The notes: generated by a model from the sequence alone, not told the origin. A DNA stretch of 64,000 nt from Fulvivirga sediminis (GCF_016757215.1 NZ_JAESIY010000018.1:1-64000); one strand, 5' to 3'; positions 16,726-26,136 are shown, counted from the first letter of the stretch. Numbers and translations are program-made.

Positions 16726-16754
16726 AATATAGCCACTAAAACTATAAATGCAAC
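16724..16754 (-). promoter_or_regulatory. Promoter of the merC-cobW operon
   Basis: On the minus strand the -7 element TATATTTG (16724-16731) matches TAnnTTTG. A GTTG (16751-16754) lies 19 nt upstream, in the place of the -33 TTTG. The predicted start falls near 16717. Both conserved palindromes overlap this promoter. Confidence 0.6.
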
Positions 16755-16774
16755 TAAGTTGCATTTATAGTTTT
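16738..16774. promoter_or_regulatory. Operator-like palindrome, distal copy within a 17-bp inverted repeat
   Basis: Perfect 17-bp arms (AAAACTATAAATGCAAC and its complement) flank TAA. The core TGCAACTAAGTTGCA (16749-16763) repeats the proximal site 38 bp away and overlaps the -33 element. Two copies over one promoter suit repression by a dimeric Fur-family regulator. Zur is the natural candidate because of the COG0523 gene; that is inference. Confidence 0.6.
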
Positions 16775-17143
16775 ATTCAAATTGATCTTTATTGGTATTC
16801 TTCGTTGATGGGCAGAAAGTCTACCCTTCGAGAACCTCAGAGTGACTTTGGATGGCAAATATCAATCCTTTGAGGGCCTCGGAATGACTTTGGTTGGGAA
16901 TAATGCAATACCAGAGGTCAAGCTGAGGCTCTCGAAGCTTAGGCCGGATTCATAGAAGCTGACTGACATTATCAAACGTTTACACTTGGTAATAAGCATT
17001 AACTCATACACGGTCAGTAGAAAGTCTACCCTTCGAGAACCTCAGGGTGACTTTGGAAAGTGAATCTTAATCCTTCGAGTGTCTTAGAGTGACTTTGGAT
17101 GGGGAACATCAATCCTTTGAGGGCCTCGGGATGACATTGGGTT

Positions 17144-18123
17144 GGGAATAATGCAATAACAGAGGTCAAGTTGAGGCTCTCGAAGCTTAGGCCGGGTTTA
17201 TGGAAACTGATTTATATTTTCAAACGTTTACACTTTGTAATAAGCATTAAATCATAGACGGTCAGCAGAAAGTCTATCCTTCGAGAACCTCAGGATGACT
17301 TTGCGTAGGTGATAATATAATAAAAGAGGTCAAGCTGAGGCTCTCGATGCTTAGGCCGGATTCATGGAAGCTGATTATAGTTTCACATTTTTTAAATAAG
17401 CATTCTCATTGAATACCTTACCATTGTTATTCACAGAAAATAAAAGCAATAAGATCTATTTAAAAAAATAGCTATATTCTAAAATGACTGCATTTAAGAA
17501 TTATACAGTATATATTCTTCTCTGTAAGGATAACAGCTACTACACCGGAATTACCAATGACATTAAAAGAAGGCTACTTGAGCATCTACAAGGTGTAAAT
17601 AAAAACTCCTACACTTATCGGAGACGGCCTGTAAAAATGGTGTTTTGTGAGCATTTTCAAAATGTAAAAGATGCAATTGCTTTTGAAAAACAGATAAAGG
17701 GATGGAGCAGAAAAAAGAAAGAAGCTTTAATTAATCGAGAATGGAACAAACTCCCCGAATTATCAAAAAGGTATTCTCCAAATTAAAAGAAAGTCTACCC
17801 TTCGAGAACCTCAGGATGACTTTGGACAGTGAATTTCAATCCTTCGAGGGCCTCAGGGTGACTTTTGGTAGTGAATATCAATCCTTTGAGGGCCTTGGGA
17901 TGACTTTGGTTGGGAATAATGCAATACCAGAGGTCAAGCTGAGGCTCTCGAAGCTTAGGCCGGTGCCGGTATTAAGGAAGCTGGATTGCATTATCAAAGG
18001 TTTACGCATTGTAATAAGCATTAACTTATCTACGTCCAGTAGAAAGTCTACCCTTCGAGAACCTCAGGGTGACTTTGGACAGTAAATTTCAATCCTTCGA
18101 GGGTCTCAGCATGACCTTGGGTA
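17144..18123. repeat. 980-bp tandem duplication, copy 1
   Basis: Contains one GIY-YIG gene and several palindromic units. By eye it is identical, base for base, to 18124-19103. The match continues about 27 bp into a third, diverged unit and stops at 19130. Confidence 0.85.
17484..17786 (+). CDS. Small GIY-YIG nuclease, copy 1
   Basis: A 100-aa single-domain protein of the UvrC N-terminal-like GIY-YIG group. The two signature strands read YTVYIL and YYTGIT (about residues 8-13 and 19-24). They are followed by the catalytic arginine in DIKRRLLEH and the metal-binding glutamate in AFEKQIKGWSRKKKEALI (about 65-82). These enzymes nick or cut DNA. There is no companion domain. The stop codon is directly abutted by a repeat unit, and palindromic repeats flank the gene on both sides. 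Nuclease and repeats are therefore probably one mobile or self-propagating unit. Confidence 0.85.
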   Translation: MTAFKNYTVYILLCKDNSYYTGITNDIKRRLLEHLQGVNKNSYTYRRRPVKMVFCEHFQNVKDAIAFEKQIKGWSRKKKEALINREWNKLPELSKRYSPN

Positions 18124-19103
18124 GGGAATAATGCAATAACAGAGGTCAAGTTGAGGCTCTCGAAGCTTAGGCCGGGTTTATGGAAACTGATTTATATTTT
18201 CAAACGTTTACACTTTGTAATAAGCATTAAATCATAGACGGTCAGCAGAAAGTCTATCCTTCGAGAACCTCAGGATGACTTTGCGTAGGTGATAATATAA
18301 TAAAAGAGGTCAAGCTGAGGCTCTCGATGCTTAGGCCGGATTCATGGAAGCTGATTATAGTTTCACATTTTTTAAATAAGCATTCTCATTGAATACCTTA
18401 CCATTGTTATTCACAGAAAATAAAAGCAATAAGATCTATTTAAAAAAATAGCTATATTCTAAAATGACTGCATTTAAGAATTATACAGTATATATTCTTC
18501 TCTGTAAGGATAACAGCTACTACACCGGAATTACCAATGACATTAAAAGAAGGCTACTTGAGCATCTACAAGGTGTAAATAAAAACTCCTACACTTATCG
18601 GAGACGGCCTGTAAAAATGGTGTTTTGTGAGCATTTTCAAAATGTAAAAGATGCAATTGCTTTTGAAAAACAGATAAAGGGATGGAGCAGAAAAAAGAAA
18701 GAAGCTTTAATTAATCGAGAATGGAACAAACTCCCCGAATTATCAAAAAGGTATTCTCCAAATTAAAAGAAAGTCTACCCTTCGAGAACCTCAGGATGAC
18801 TTTGGACAGTGAATTTCAATCCTTCGAGGGCCTCAGGGTGACTTTTGGTAGTGAATATCAATCCTTTGAGGGCCTTGGGATGACTTTGGTTGGGAATAAT
18901 GCAATACCAGAGGTCAAGCTGAGGCTCTCGAAGCTTAGGCCGGTGCCGGTATTAAGGAAGCTGGATTGCATTATCAAAGGTTTACGCATTGTAATAAGCA
19001 TTAACTTATCTACGTCCAGTAGAAAGTCTACCCTTCGAGAACCTCAGGGTGACTTTGGACAGTAAATTTCAATCCTTCGAGGGTCTCAGCATGACCTTGG
19101 GTA
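18124..19103. repeat. 980-bp tandem duplication, copy 2
   Basis: An exact copy of 17144-18123, including the nuclease gene and all repeat units. The lack of any visible difference points to a very recent duplication or to an assembly artefact. Confidence 0.85.
18464..18766 (+). CDS. Small GIY-YIG nuclease, copy 2
   Basis: Encodes the same 100-aa GIY-YIG protein as the gene at 17484, with identical residues throughout and the same flanking repeats. The copy arose with the 980-bp tandem duplication. Because even the non-coding flanks agree, there is no sign of selection having separated the two copies. Confidence 0.85.
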   Translation: MTAFKNYTVYILLCKDNSYYTGITNDIKRRLLEHLQGVNKNSYTYRRRPVKMVFCEHFQNVKDAIAFEKQIKGWSRKKKEALINREWNKLPELSKRYSPN

Positions 19104-19180
19104 GGGAATAATGCAATAACAGAGGTCAAGCTGAGGTTCTCCAAGCTTAGGCCGGGTTTATGGAAGCTGACTTGCATTAA

Positions 19181-19208
19181 AAAAGGGAGACTAGACAATC
19201 TCCCTTTT
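19181..19208 (-). terminator. Terminator of the GH31/lipoprotein operon
   Basis: Ten-bp arms AAAAGGGAGA and TCTCCCTTTT around an 8-nt loop, followed on the minus strand by a run of T. It lies 36 bp after the GH31 stop and also marks the edge of the repeat array. Confidence 0.8.
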
Positions 19209-19243
19209 CAAAAATCTGCTTATACAGCTTCATTTAATAACGA

Positions 19244-22183
19244 TCAGTAGTTAATCCTCACCAGCAAATTGGCATCATTATCAGGAACATTAACAAGGGT
19301 TCTCTCATTGGTTTGATCATAGAACCACGCTCCTGCTGTTGCTTCACTAAGGGCAGGCTGAGATTGAACCTGCTCCAGACTCTTATTATTTACCATCACC
19401 TCTGAGGGTGAAACCAAATTGCCTAGCAAATTAATGATAAAATAAGGCTCTGCCGGCGTGTATTTATCATAAGATCTCTGATATTGAATCTCTTTATAAC
19501 CATCTCCATTAATGTTAGAGATTTGCGTAACTCTATACTCGCCTTTTTCCTCAGCATTCATAGTTATTTTATCATCTTGATAGAGTTGGTAGTTGCTTTC
19601 ATTTCCGGGATAGATGAAGAATGTAAGCGGGTTAACCTCCTTCTCACCCACATATTGCTCCAACTCTCGTACTGGCAAAATAGCTCCTTCCCTTATATAA
19701 ACCGGTACCAAATCTAAAGTTACATACCAATTGTAAGTACTTCCGCCAAGAGTCGGTTGTGGTAACTTACCACCATTAATATCAAAAACATACCAATTAC
19801 AGCCGGCAGGCAAGTATACTTCTTTATTCCAATCTTGTGTTATGACCGGAGCCACCAGGAGATTTTGTCCTACAAAAAACTGCTCATCAGCATAAGAAAA
19901 CACATTGGGGTCATTGACTTCATTCAAGAATAATGCCCTGCAGATAGGCATGCCTGTTTGCGTACTTTGATACATGGCATCATAAAACAGCTGTAGCAGC
20001 TGATAGCGCATATTAATATACTTTACGCAATTCTCCGGTACGGGTGAGCCATAGCGGTAAGGCTCCTGAAAAGTCTTGGTATATCCATCATAATGATTTC
20101 GGTACCAAGGCAAAAATGCTCCAGCAGTCATCCACCTGGTGAAAAGTTCATAGTTAGTCACTCCTCCTTCTTCACTACCAGATCCGTTAGCAAAACCGCC
20201 AATATCGCACCCTGAAATAGGCAAACCGGAAAGGCCAACATTAAGTACCTCAGGAATATTAATGGCTAGAAAATCCCAGCTAGAGGCTGAATCACCAGTC
20301 CAGATACCCGCATAGCGATGTACACCAGCAAAGCCACCTCGAGAAATAATGAAATTGCGTTTATTATAATTATACAAAGGCTTACCATCAGGACCTTTTT
20401 TATATTCCTTACTCAGTTTCAGCTTTTTAATTCCCTCATAGGTGGCCTGCACCAGATTAAGAGAAAAGGCATTATGTATTTTAGCATTGGGCTGATACAT
20501 CTCCGTAACCTTATCATACATCATCAAATCGAGGGGAAGGGTTTTATCTTCATTATGATTATCTTCATTAGGGACTAAGGCAGGGCATGTCATATCCTGC
20601 CAAATCATATCTAAGCCCATAGTGAGTAAATAGTCATACTGCTCACCCCACCATTCCTGAATATCTGGCTGCCCCAAATCACAATAAAAACCATAAGTAC
20701 CAAGTTCATTGGTGCCTTGTGGCTGTGCTGGTGTGGGATATTTAAATGGATTAAGTCCGGTATCTATTCCATAGCTTTCGTTGGCTAGGAATATCTCAGG
20801 ACTCGGCGCCTGATTCGCCCTAGTGTTATAAATAAATGGCTTTACTTTTACGCCATCTTTATAAGTAGAATAAGGTGCATTATTAGGGTTAAGGTTCAAA
20901 ATACCATCACGAGTAGGATATGGTGTTTTACTGTTTCCATTTTCATCTAACGGATTAGCAGTAATGATACCGGTGATATTCGTACTGCACTTAAAGCCCA
21001 TTTCGTGGAGCTGATCAAACATCTCCTGCACATTAGGAAATTTATTTTCACTATTAGTAAAGGTTCTATAATTATTCTGAAAATCCACGTCAATATGCAA
21101 ACCATCTATGGGAATTTTGGCAGCCCGGTAAGCCTGAGCTACACTGGTAAGAATCCACCGATCATAATAACCATAGCAGCCCTGCTGATACCCCAAAGCA
21201 TACATTGGAGGCATAGCAGCACTACCGGTAAGCATAGAATACTGATTAATTACGTCAGCTATTACATTTGCATCCTCACTCTGCTGACCTACCATGATGT
21301 AGTAATCTAACTCCCCGTATAATGCTCCGAAATAATATTTGCCATCCATATCTGAGTAGTCATTAGATCCCAGATTAAAATAGGTCTGTGAAACATTATC
21401 TAGATAAATGCCATAGGCGTACTCTACTGATTGCTGCCCTTTACCTACCGCCAGGCAAAAAGGCATGGAATTATACAGCGGAGAACTAGGGTTTAATGGG
21501 CCTCCTTCATTGCCCGCTGGCACCAGCCTGCTACCATTGGCCGCCGTATTATTATAAGTGAAGTTATCATAATTAAAAAAAGTAAGTGTAAACTCTTTCT
21601 TATCTAGCTGACTCCCCGCTTTTTCTCCAAAACCAAAATAAGACTCTGTTTCTGGTGACTTCTTCAGGTTAGCAACAGCTTGATTACTAAAAACCAGATT
21701 CTTAGAATACGTGTCTTCAGTAATTACCTTCCCATCTTTTTGTACTGAAATACCGTATGGATCTAAACCAATTAACACTTGTAGCACTCCTGTATCAATT
21801 TTGAGCGTTCCACCATCATCAGGTAGCTCTTCCACCGTTATATTCACCTTACCAAGATCCCTATTCACCACAGCATAGGAGTTATCACTACTATACTTAG
21901 GGTTAACAACCGGCTTAAATCTTACTCTAATTGCCTGAGGGGATAAAAATGATACCTTTACCTGATAGCCCTGAGCGTTGGTAAGCAATATATCATTACC
22001 ATCTTGCTTATAGGTAACTTTACCAATAATATTCCAACCATCTACATTAGGTTGAAATTCATTGACCTGTACAAAGGAGAAGTTCTCCTGCATTTGCACT
22101 ACATTTTCAGTAAGTGTTTTGGTAAGCTTAGGGTCTACATGTCCATTTCCCTGCACTTTTTTTTCTTTAGTTTTTACAGCCAT
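19244..22183 (-). CDS. GH31 enzyme resembling alpha-1,4-glucan lyases
   Basis: A 979-aa GH31 protein with no signal peptide. The catalytic nucleophile is D530 in DMIWQDMTCPA and the second catalytic aspartate is D631 in IWTGDSASSWDF. Ordinary GH31 glucosidases have WNDMNEP. WQDMT, together with GLHIDVDFQNNYRTFT (about 361-376), KCSTNITG and LPWYRNHY, is the pattern I recall for algal and bacterial alpha-1,4-glucan lyases, which release 1,5-anhydrofructose from starch or glycogen. A hydrolase or transglycosylase remains possible. It follows a CxxCH lipoprotein gene by 42 nt, probably in one operon. Confidence 0.75.
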   Translation of the reverse strand: MAVKTKEKKVQGNGHVDPKLTKTLTENVVQMQENFSFVQVNEFQPNVDGWNIIGKVTYKQDGNDILLTNAQGYQVKVSFLSPQAIRVRFKPVVNPKYSSDNSYAVVNRDLGKVNITVEELPDDGGTLKIDTGVLQVLIGLDPYGISVQKDGKVITEDTYSKNLVFSNQAVANLKKSPETESYFGFGEKAGSQLDKKEFTLTFFNYDNFTYNNTAANGSRLVPAGNEGGPLNPSSPLYNSMPFCLAVGKGQQSVEYAYGIYLDNVSQTYFNLGSNDYSDMDGKYYFGALYGELDYYIMVGQQSEDANVIADVINQYSMLTGSAAMPPMYALGYQQGCYGYYDRWILTSVAQAYRAAKIPIDGLHIDVDFQNNYRTFTNSENKFPNVQEMFDQLHEMGFKCSTNITGIITANPLDENGNSKTPYPTRDGILNLNPNNAPYSTYKDGVKVKPFIYNTRANQAPSPEIFLANESYGIDTGLNPFKYPTPAQPQGTNELGTYGFYCDLGQPDIQEWWGEQYDYLLTMGLDMIWQDMTCPALVPNEDNHNEDKTLPLDLMMYDKVTEMYQPNAKIHNAFSLNLVQATYEGIKKLKLSKEYKKGPDGKPLYNYNKRNFIISRGGFAGVHRYAGIWTGDSASSWDFLAINIPEVLNVGLSGLPISGCDIGGFANGSGSEEGGVTNYELFTRWMTAGAFLPWYRNHYDGYTKTFQEPYRYGSPVPENCVKYINMRYQLLQLFYDAMYQSTQTGMPICRALFLNEVNDPNVFSYADEQFFVGQNLLVAPVITQDWNKEVYLPAGCNWYVFDINGGKLPQPTLGGSTYNWYVTLDLVPVYIREGAILPVRELEQYVGEKEVNPLTFFIYPGNESNYQLYQDDKITMNAEEKGEYRVTQISNINGDGYKEIQYQRSYDKYTPAEPYFIINLLGNLVSPSEVMVNNKSLEQVQSQPALSEATAGAWFYDQTNERTLVNVPDNDANLLVRINY

Positions 22184-22225
22184 GATCTTTTTGGTTAGTT
22201 GAACTTTGAGGATGAATATTAATAA

Positions 22226-23848
22226 TTAGGGTGTAGGCTCTTCTTTAAAATGTGCTTTCAGTTGTAATAGCCAACTAAAGTCTCCTTCTTGAGGGTTTCC
22301 GAATACAGCCACCTTATTTTTTGTTTTAGGGTCAATGGTAAATCCTGTGGCTATGGAAGCGGAGTAATGACATCCTATACAGCTTTCGGTACCAAAAATC
22401 ATAGCATGAGTATTGACAATATCTGTATTGGAAGGAAAGCCCTGCATTTGAAAAAAGGCTGGCTCATTGGCATTATAAACATTGAATCCTGACAGGGTAT
22501 CTTCATATGTAATTTTTCCACCCTGAATGTAACTTTGTCTGATTTTAAAAGTATCACTGGTAATAGTGCCTCCCTGGAAATATGTTTCCATGATCATATT
22601 AGTGAGATAGACCGGCGTAGGCATGCCTCCTGATTTATTAGATACCGATTCAGGCAAGGTGAAAACAGAGGTATCAACAGGATATGGTTTTGATTCAGGA
22701 TCTGTAGGCCATTGCGCACCTATGAGATCATAATATTGCAGTTTAGATCCTGCTTTAGCCAGTATGGCATGCACCTGCCCGTTAAGCTGCTGCGTGGCTT
22801 CCGAGATAGGCAAAACTCTCTGTATTTGATTTTTAATGACTTTTTGGTCCTGATCAGGAAAAGTATTTACCGGACAAGTGGCACAATCAGGATCATAAAA
22901 AGATGGCTTAAGAGGCTTACCATTAGCTTCTTCCAAGGCATTAGTTTCCAGGTTATCTACATGTTCAAAAGTGGTCCAAATCCACTGTGGAGAAGTTTCT
23001 GTTTTAGTAGAAATATGCATACCTATCATCCCCACCTCTGCAAGCTTAAAATTTTCCGACCCTGGCTCGATCACATAGGCTTGTGTAGTGAAATACCTTG
23101 CCGGATCATCAACGCCCTTCTGCATAATTTTCCAGGCTATCTTCACCTCAAATACGCCTTCTTTATCAATGCTTCCTTTCGGGAAATCAACGCCTTCCGG
23201 GTGCGATTTTGAAAAGGCTATCTGTCCATCCAGATTATAGAGTTCATTGGCCACTATGTAATTGAATTCCTTTTTATTCATTCGCACTTCGTACCTCACT
23301 ATGTTTCCACTTTGGTCCCAGATAGGAGCTGTAAAGGCCTGGTCTATTTCATCCACAGAATCTGCATAGTGAAACTCTGCCACCTTGCTGGTTCTAAACA
23401 GCACTTTTTTGGTCTTATCTAAGTTAACTGTGAGCCCTTCTGGTAACTCCAACTTGCCCCAATCCCAAGGCTTTGAACCGTCAGAACGAAAGACTTCAAA
23501 ACTCTCCTTCCAGCTATACCATATCGGATCTCCGGGATCTGTAATTTTTGATTTTGGCTGCCCAGAAGCATCTGTAGGCCAGTTAAGGCTGATAAAAAAT
23601 TGCCAGCTAAGTATTTCAAAAAGCCTTTGTACTTCGGCAAACTTACCATCTGCAGTGAGCTTAGCTTGTAAACCTGAATCTACATCATAGGGAGTTTTAA
23701 CGGTGAGTGGCTCCGGAAAGTCGAGATAACTCTTTTTAGGAGAAGAGCCCTTGCCATCTGAATTAGCATGGGTAGTACATTGGTAAAAAACCAGAGCAAT
23801 AAACGATAATGAAGCAATTACTAAAAGGAGTTGGTTTAGCTTTTTCAT
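22226..23848 (-). CDS. Lipoprotein with a single c-type haem motif
   Basis: A 540-aa protein with a lipobox at FYQC (Cys24), so it is anchored in the envelope. Near the C-terminus there is one CxxCH haem-attachment motif, ESCIGCHYSAS (about residues 497-507). An extra Cys pair appears in DCATCPVN (about 333-340). The long N-terminal part is aromatic-rich with many Trp residues, and I do not recognise a catalytic fold in it. It may be a periplasmic electron carrier or oxidase subunit. It lies 42 nt upstream of the lyase-like GH31 gene on the same strand, sharing that gene's terminator. Confidence 0.65.
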   Translation of the reverse strand: MKKLNQLLLVIASLSFIALVFYQCTTHANSDGKGSSPKKSYLDFPEPLTVKTPYDVDSGLQAKLTADGKFAEVQRLFEILSWQFFISLNWPTDASGQPKSKITDPGDPIWYSWKESFEVFRSDGSKPWDWGKLELPEGLTVNLDKTKKVLFRTSKVAEFHYADSVDEIDQAFTAPIWDQSGNIVRYEVRMNKKEFNYIVANELYNLDGQIAFSKSHPEGVDFPKGSIDKEGVFEVKIAWKIMQKGVDDPARYFTTQAYVIEPGSENFKLAEVGMIGMHISTKTETSPQWIWTTFEHVDNLETNALEEANGKPLKPSFYDPDCATCPVNTFPDQDQKVIKNQIQRVLPISEATQQLNGQVHAILAKAGSKLQYYDLIGAQWPTDPESKPYPVDTSVFTLPESVSNKSGGMPTPVYLTNMIMETYFQGGTITSDTFKIRQSYIQGGKITYEDTLSGFNVYNANEPAFFQMQGFPSNTDIVNTHAMIFGTESCIGCHYSASIATGFTIDPKTKNKVAVFGNPQEGDFSWLLQLKAHFKEEPTP

Positions 23849-24049
23849 GTTTTTGACTTTGTTTAGGTAATCAATAATACAGGTTCCGGTTTAGGCTGTA
23901 GATGAAAAAGTAGGTCAGTTAAACTTCACCTCATTTTCGCCAAAAAATCATTGATCCCAAATCAAAAGGAGCATTTAAAACAACTCACGTGATATTATTA
24001 AAACATCACAATATAAACATAGTAAATTATAGTTAATAGCATAAAAAAA

Positions 24050-24065
24050 GCCCGGATAACCGGGC
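24050..24065 (-). terminator. Rho-independent terminator of the SDR gene
   Basis: GCCCGG-ATAA-CCGGGC hairpin followed on the minus strand by seven T, 31 bp after the SDR stop codon. Confidence 0.9.
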
Positions 24066-24096
24066 CTCTCAAAATCAATCTGTACTATTTTAAACC

Positions 24097-24861
24097 TTAC
24101 GCTTGCATTCCTCCATCTATTGAAATTGTAGTACCATTTACATAACTGCTCTCATCTGAAAATAGGAAGGCAGTCATATTACTAATATCTTCTGCTTTGG
24201 CATATCTTTTTAATGGCACCGCATTTTCCATTTGGCTTTTTACTTCAGCGCCATGGCCTGGGTTCATGCCCTCTTCCAAAGAACGCATCATTCTGTTATC
24301 AACCACACCAGGGTGTATTGTATTTACCCTTATATTTCTAGCTCCAAGCTCTAAAGCAGCAGTACGCATAATTCCAATTACGGCATGCTTACTAGTATGG
24401 TAAGCTACCAATCCGGGACTACCCTGCAAACCTGCCACTGATGAGGTAATTACGATACTACCTCCATCTTCAATTTTAGGAATTACATGCTTCATTCCTA
24501 AAAATACACCTTTAACATTTACCGACAATACTTTATCGAATATATCTTCCGGGTAATCCTGCATAGGCTTAACTACTCCTTCAATACCAGCATTGTTAAA
24601 GAAAAAATCTATCTTACCATATCTTTCAATACAGGTATTTACATAGTTTTCTACCTGATCACTCTTGGTAACATCTGCTACGCAATATGAAATTTCCAGC
24701 CCTGTATCTTTAGCTTCTTTCTCTTTTTCCTGAAGTGCTTTTTCATCGATATCTACAATAAGCACTTTGGCTCCTTTTCCAGCAAGATTCTTTGCTGTCT
24801 CAAATCCTATACTGCCTGAACCTCCAGTGATCAAAGCCACTTTATTTTCAAAATTTGCCAT
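24097..24861 (-). CDS. Short-chain dehydrogenase/reductase (SDR)
   Basis: A 254-aa classical SDR. It shows the nucleotide-binding TGGSGSIG (residues 12-19), DVT, NNAG (about 90-93), catalytic Ser in VITSSVAG, YHTSK (Tyr and Lys of the active site) and the C-terminal SYVNGTTISIDGGM typical of FabG-like enzymes. The cofactor is probably NAD(H), since an Asp (IVDID) follows the second beta strand. The substrate is unknown. The gene is monocistronic, with its own strong terminator, and divergent from the WYL regulator 265 bp away. Confidence 0.88.
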   Translation of the reverse strand: MANFENKVALITGGSGSIGFETAKNLAGKGAKVLIVDIDEKALQEKEKEAKDTGLEISYCVADVTKSDQVENYVNTCIERYGKIDFFFNNAGIEGVVKPMQDYPEDIFDKVLSVNVKGVFLGMKHVIPKIEDGGSIVITSSVAGLQGSPGLVAYHTSKHAVIGIMRTAALELGARNIRVNTIHPGVVDNRMMRSLEEGMNPGHGAEVKSQMENAVPLKRYAKAEDISNMTAFLFSDESSYVNGTTISIDGGMQA

Positions 24862-25081
24862 ATCTATAATAGTTTTAAACTGTGTTATTTTACTATTGCT
24901 AACGATTTTAGCCTTACACTGTTTCGCTACATATGTGTCTTTTTAACACATAAAACATAATCACGAATAAATAATTGATATACAGACAATTACAATAAAA
25001 AGAGTAACGTTAAATTTTGTTAACCAATTCATAACAATAGCATCATAGTGCTCAGATGCACGCTTTAACTTTTAAATATTT

Positions 25082-25089
25082 TACTTTTG
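25082..25089 (+). promoter_or_regulatory. Promoter -7 element of the WYL regulator gene
   Basis: TACTTTTG matches TAnnTTTG and is followed by CG, as is common in Bacteroidota promoters. It lies about 37 bp before the start codon. No clear -33 TTTG at the usual distance. Confidence 0.5.
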
Positions 25090-25125
25090 CGTTCTCAACT
25101 AATATGACTAACTAATCATAAGTGT

Positions 25126-26136
25126 ATGCCTGTAAATAGAAATGCGCTCATTCGCTATAACACTATAGATAAATGCCTTAGAAATAAATACAGACAGTGG
25201 ACTTTAGAAGACCTCATTGAGGCCTGCTCTGAAGCCTTGTATGAATATGAAGGTATTGACAAAGGGGTGAGCAAACGAACCGTGCAAATGGATATTCAAA
25301 TGATGCGCAGTGATAAGCTGGGGTACAATGCACCTATAATTGTAAAAGAGCGAAAATACTATCAGTATGAAGATCCTAACTACTCTATTAAAAACAATCC
25401 ACTTACTGAAAATGACCTTAACAAGCTCAATGAAGTAATAGATATTTTACGGCAGTTTAAAGGGTTCTCTCATTTTCAGGAAATGAGTGGTATGATTCAA
25501 CGGCTGGAGGACAAAGTGTATACGGCACGCACGCATGAGCACTCGATCATTCATCTGGAAACTAATCATCACTTAGTAGGTATAGAGCATTTAGACGGTT
25601 TGTATCAGGCTATTCAGAAAAAGCATGTGCTTATAGTTAAATATCAATCTTTTAAAGCTAAAAAGCCTCACAACATCACGCTGCACCCTTATCTTTTAAA
25701 AGAATACCGTAATCGCTGGTTTGTATTGGGAAGAAAGAGTGTAAAAGAGCCTTTACTCACTCTGGCTCTTGATCGTATTCAGGAAATAAATATCAACAAA
25801 GACCTTGAATTTATTGAAGATCCTGACTTTAATGCCGAAGAACATTTTAAGCATGTTATAGGTGTAACTGTAGAGCGAAACCAGCGTCCTCAAAAAGTAC
25901 ATTTAAAAATTGATCAGAATAATGCTCCATACGTTATCACCAAACCATTCCACCAGTCTCAGCAAGTTGTTTCGCAATCGGCTGAGGGCATAGAAATTAC
26001 TATAGACGTACAGCTTAATTATGAGCTGGAACGCGTTATCTTAGGCTTTGGAAACTCTATTGAAGTACTTAGCCCTGAAAAGTTAAGAAAGCGAATTAAG
26101 AAAATTCATGAAGAAGCCGCTCATAGTTATGATTAA
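25126..26136 (+). CDS. WYL-domain transcriptional regulator
   Basis: A 336-aa regulator. The N-terminal winged helix includes GVSKRTVQMDIQMMRSD (about residues 46-62). The central WYL domain includes HVLIVKYQSF and HPYLLKEYRNRWFVLGRK (about 195-212). A WCX-like C-terminal extension follows. WYL proteins sense nucleic acids or nucleotides and often respond to DNA stress or defence signals. Neither flanking gene is an obvious target, so its regulon is unknown. Confidence 0.87.
   Translation: MPVNRNALIRYNTIDKCLRNKYRQWTLEDLIEACSEALYEYEGIDKGVSKRTVQMDIQMMRSDKLGYNAPIIVKERKYYQYEDPNYSIKNNPLTENDLNKLNEVIDILRQFKGFSHFQEMSGMIQRLEDKVYTARTHEHSIIHLETNHHLVGIEHLDGLYQAIQKKHVLIVKYQSFKAKKPHNITLHPYLLKEYRNRWFVLGRKSVKEPLLTLALDRIQEININKDLEFIEDPDFNAEEHFKHVIGVTVERNQRPQKVHLKIDQNNAPYVITKPFHQSQQVVSQSAEGIEITIDVQLNYELERVILGFGNSIEVLSPEKLRKRIKKIHEEAAHSYD

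Larger units (their letters stand above)
16814..19160. repeat. Palindromic repeat array surrounding GIY-YIG genes
   Basis: Units start with AGAAAGTCTACCCTTCGAG (16814, 17019, 17267, 17788, 18041, 18247, 18768, 19021) and continue AACCTCAGGGTGACTTTGG. They are followed by zero to two shorter copies of TCCTTCGAGGGCCTCAGGG and then by an inverted copy GTCAAGCTGAGGCTCTCGAAG. Forward and inverted parts can pair into hairpins, for example 17278-17300 with 17328-17349. Spacers reuse CAAACGTTTACA and AATAAGCATTAA. The array resembles REP-like repeat families. Confidence 0.8.

Noticed and set aside
17741-18085. A 114-codon frame after the GIY-YIG gene (also at 18721-19065)
   Set aside because: It overlaps the nuclease gene and simply reads through the DNA repeats (recurring SFEGLxxT), so it is a by-product of the repeats.
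16814-19160. A CRISPR array
   Set aside because: Repeats are irregularly spaced, partly inverted, and the spacers are themselves repeated. There are no cas genes.
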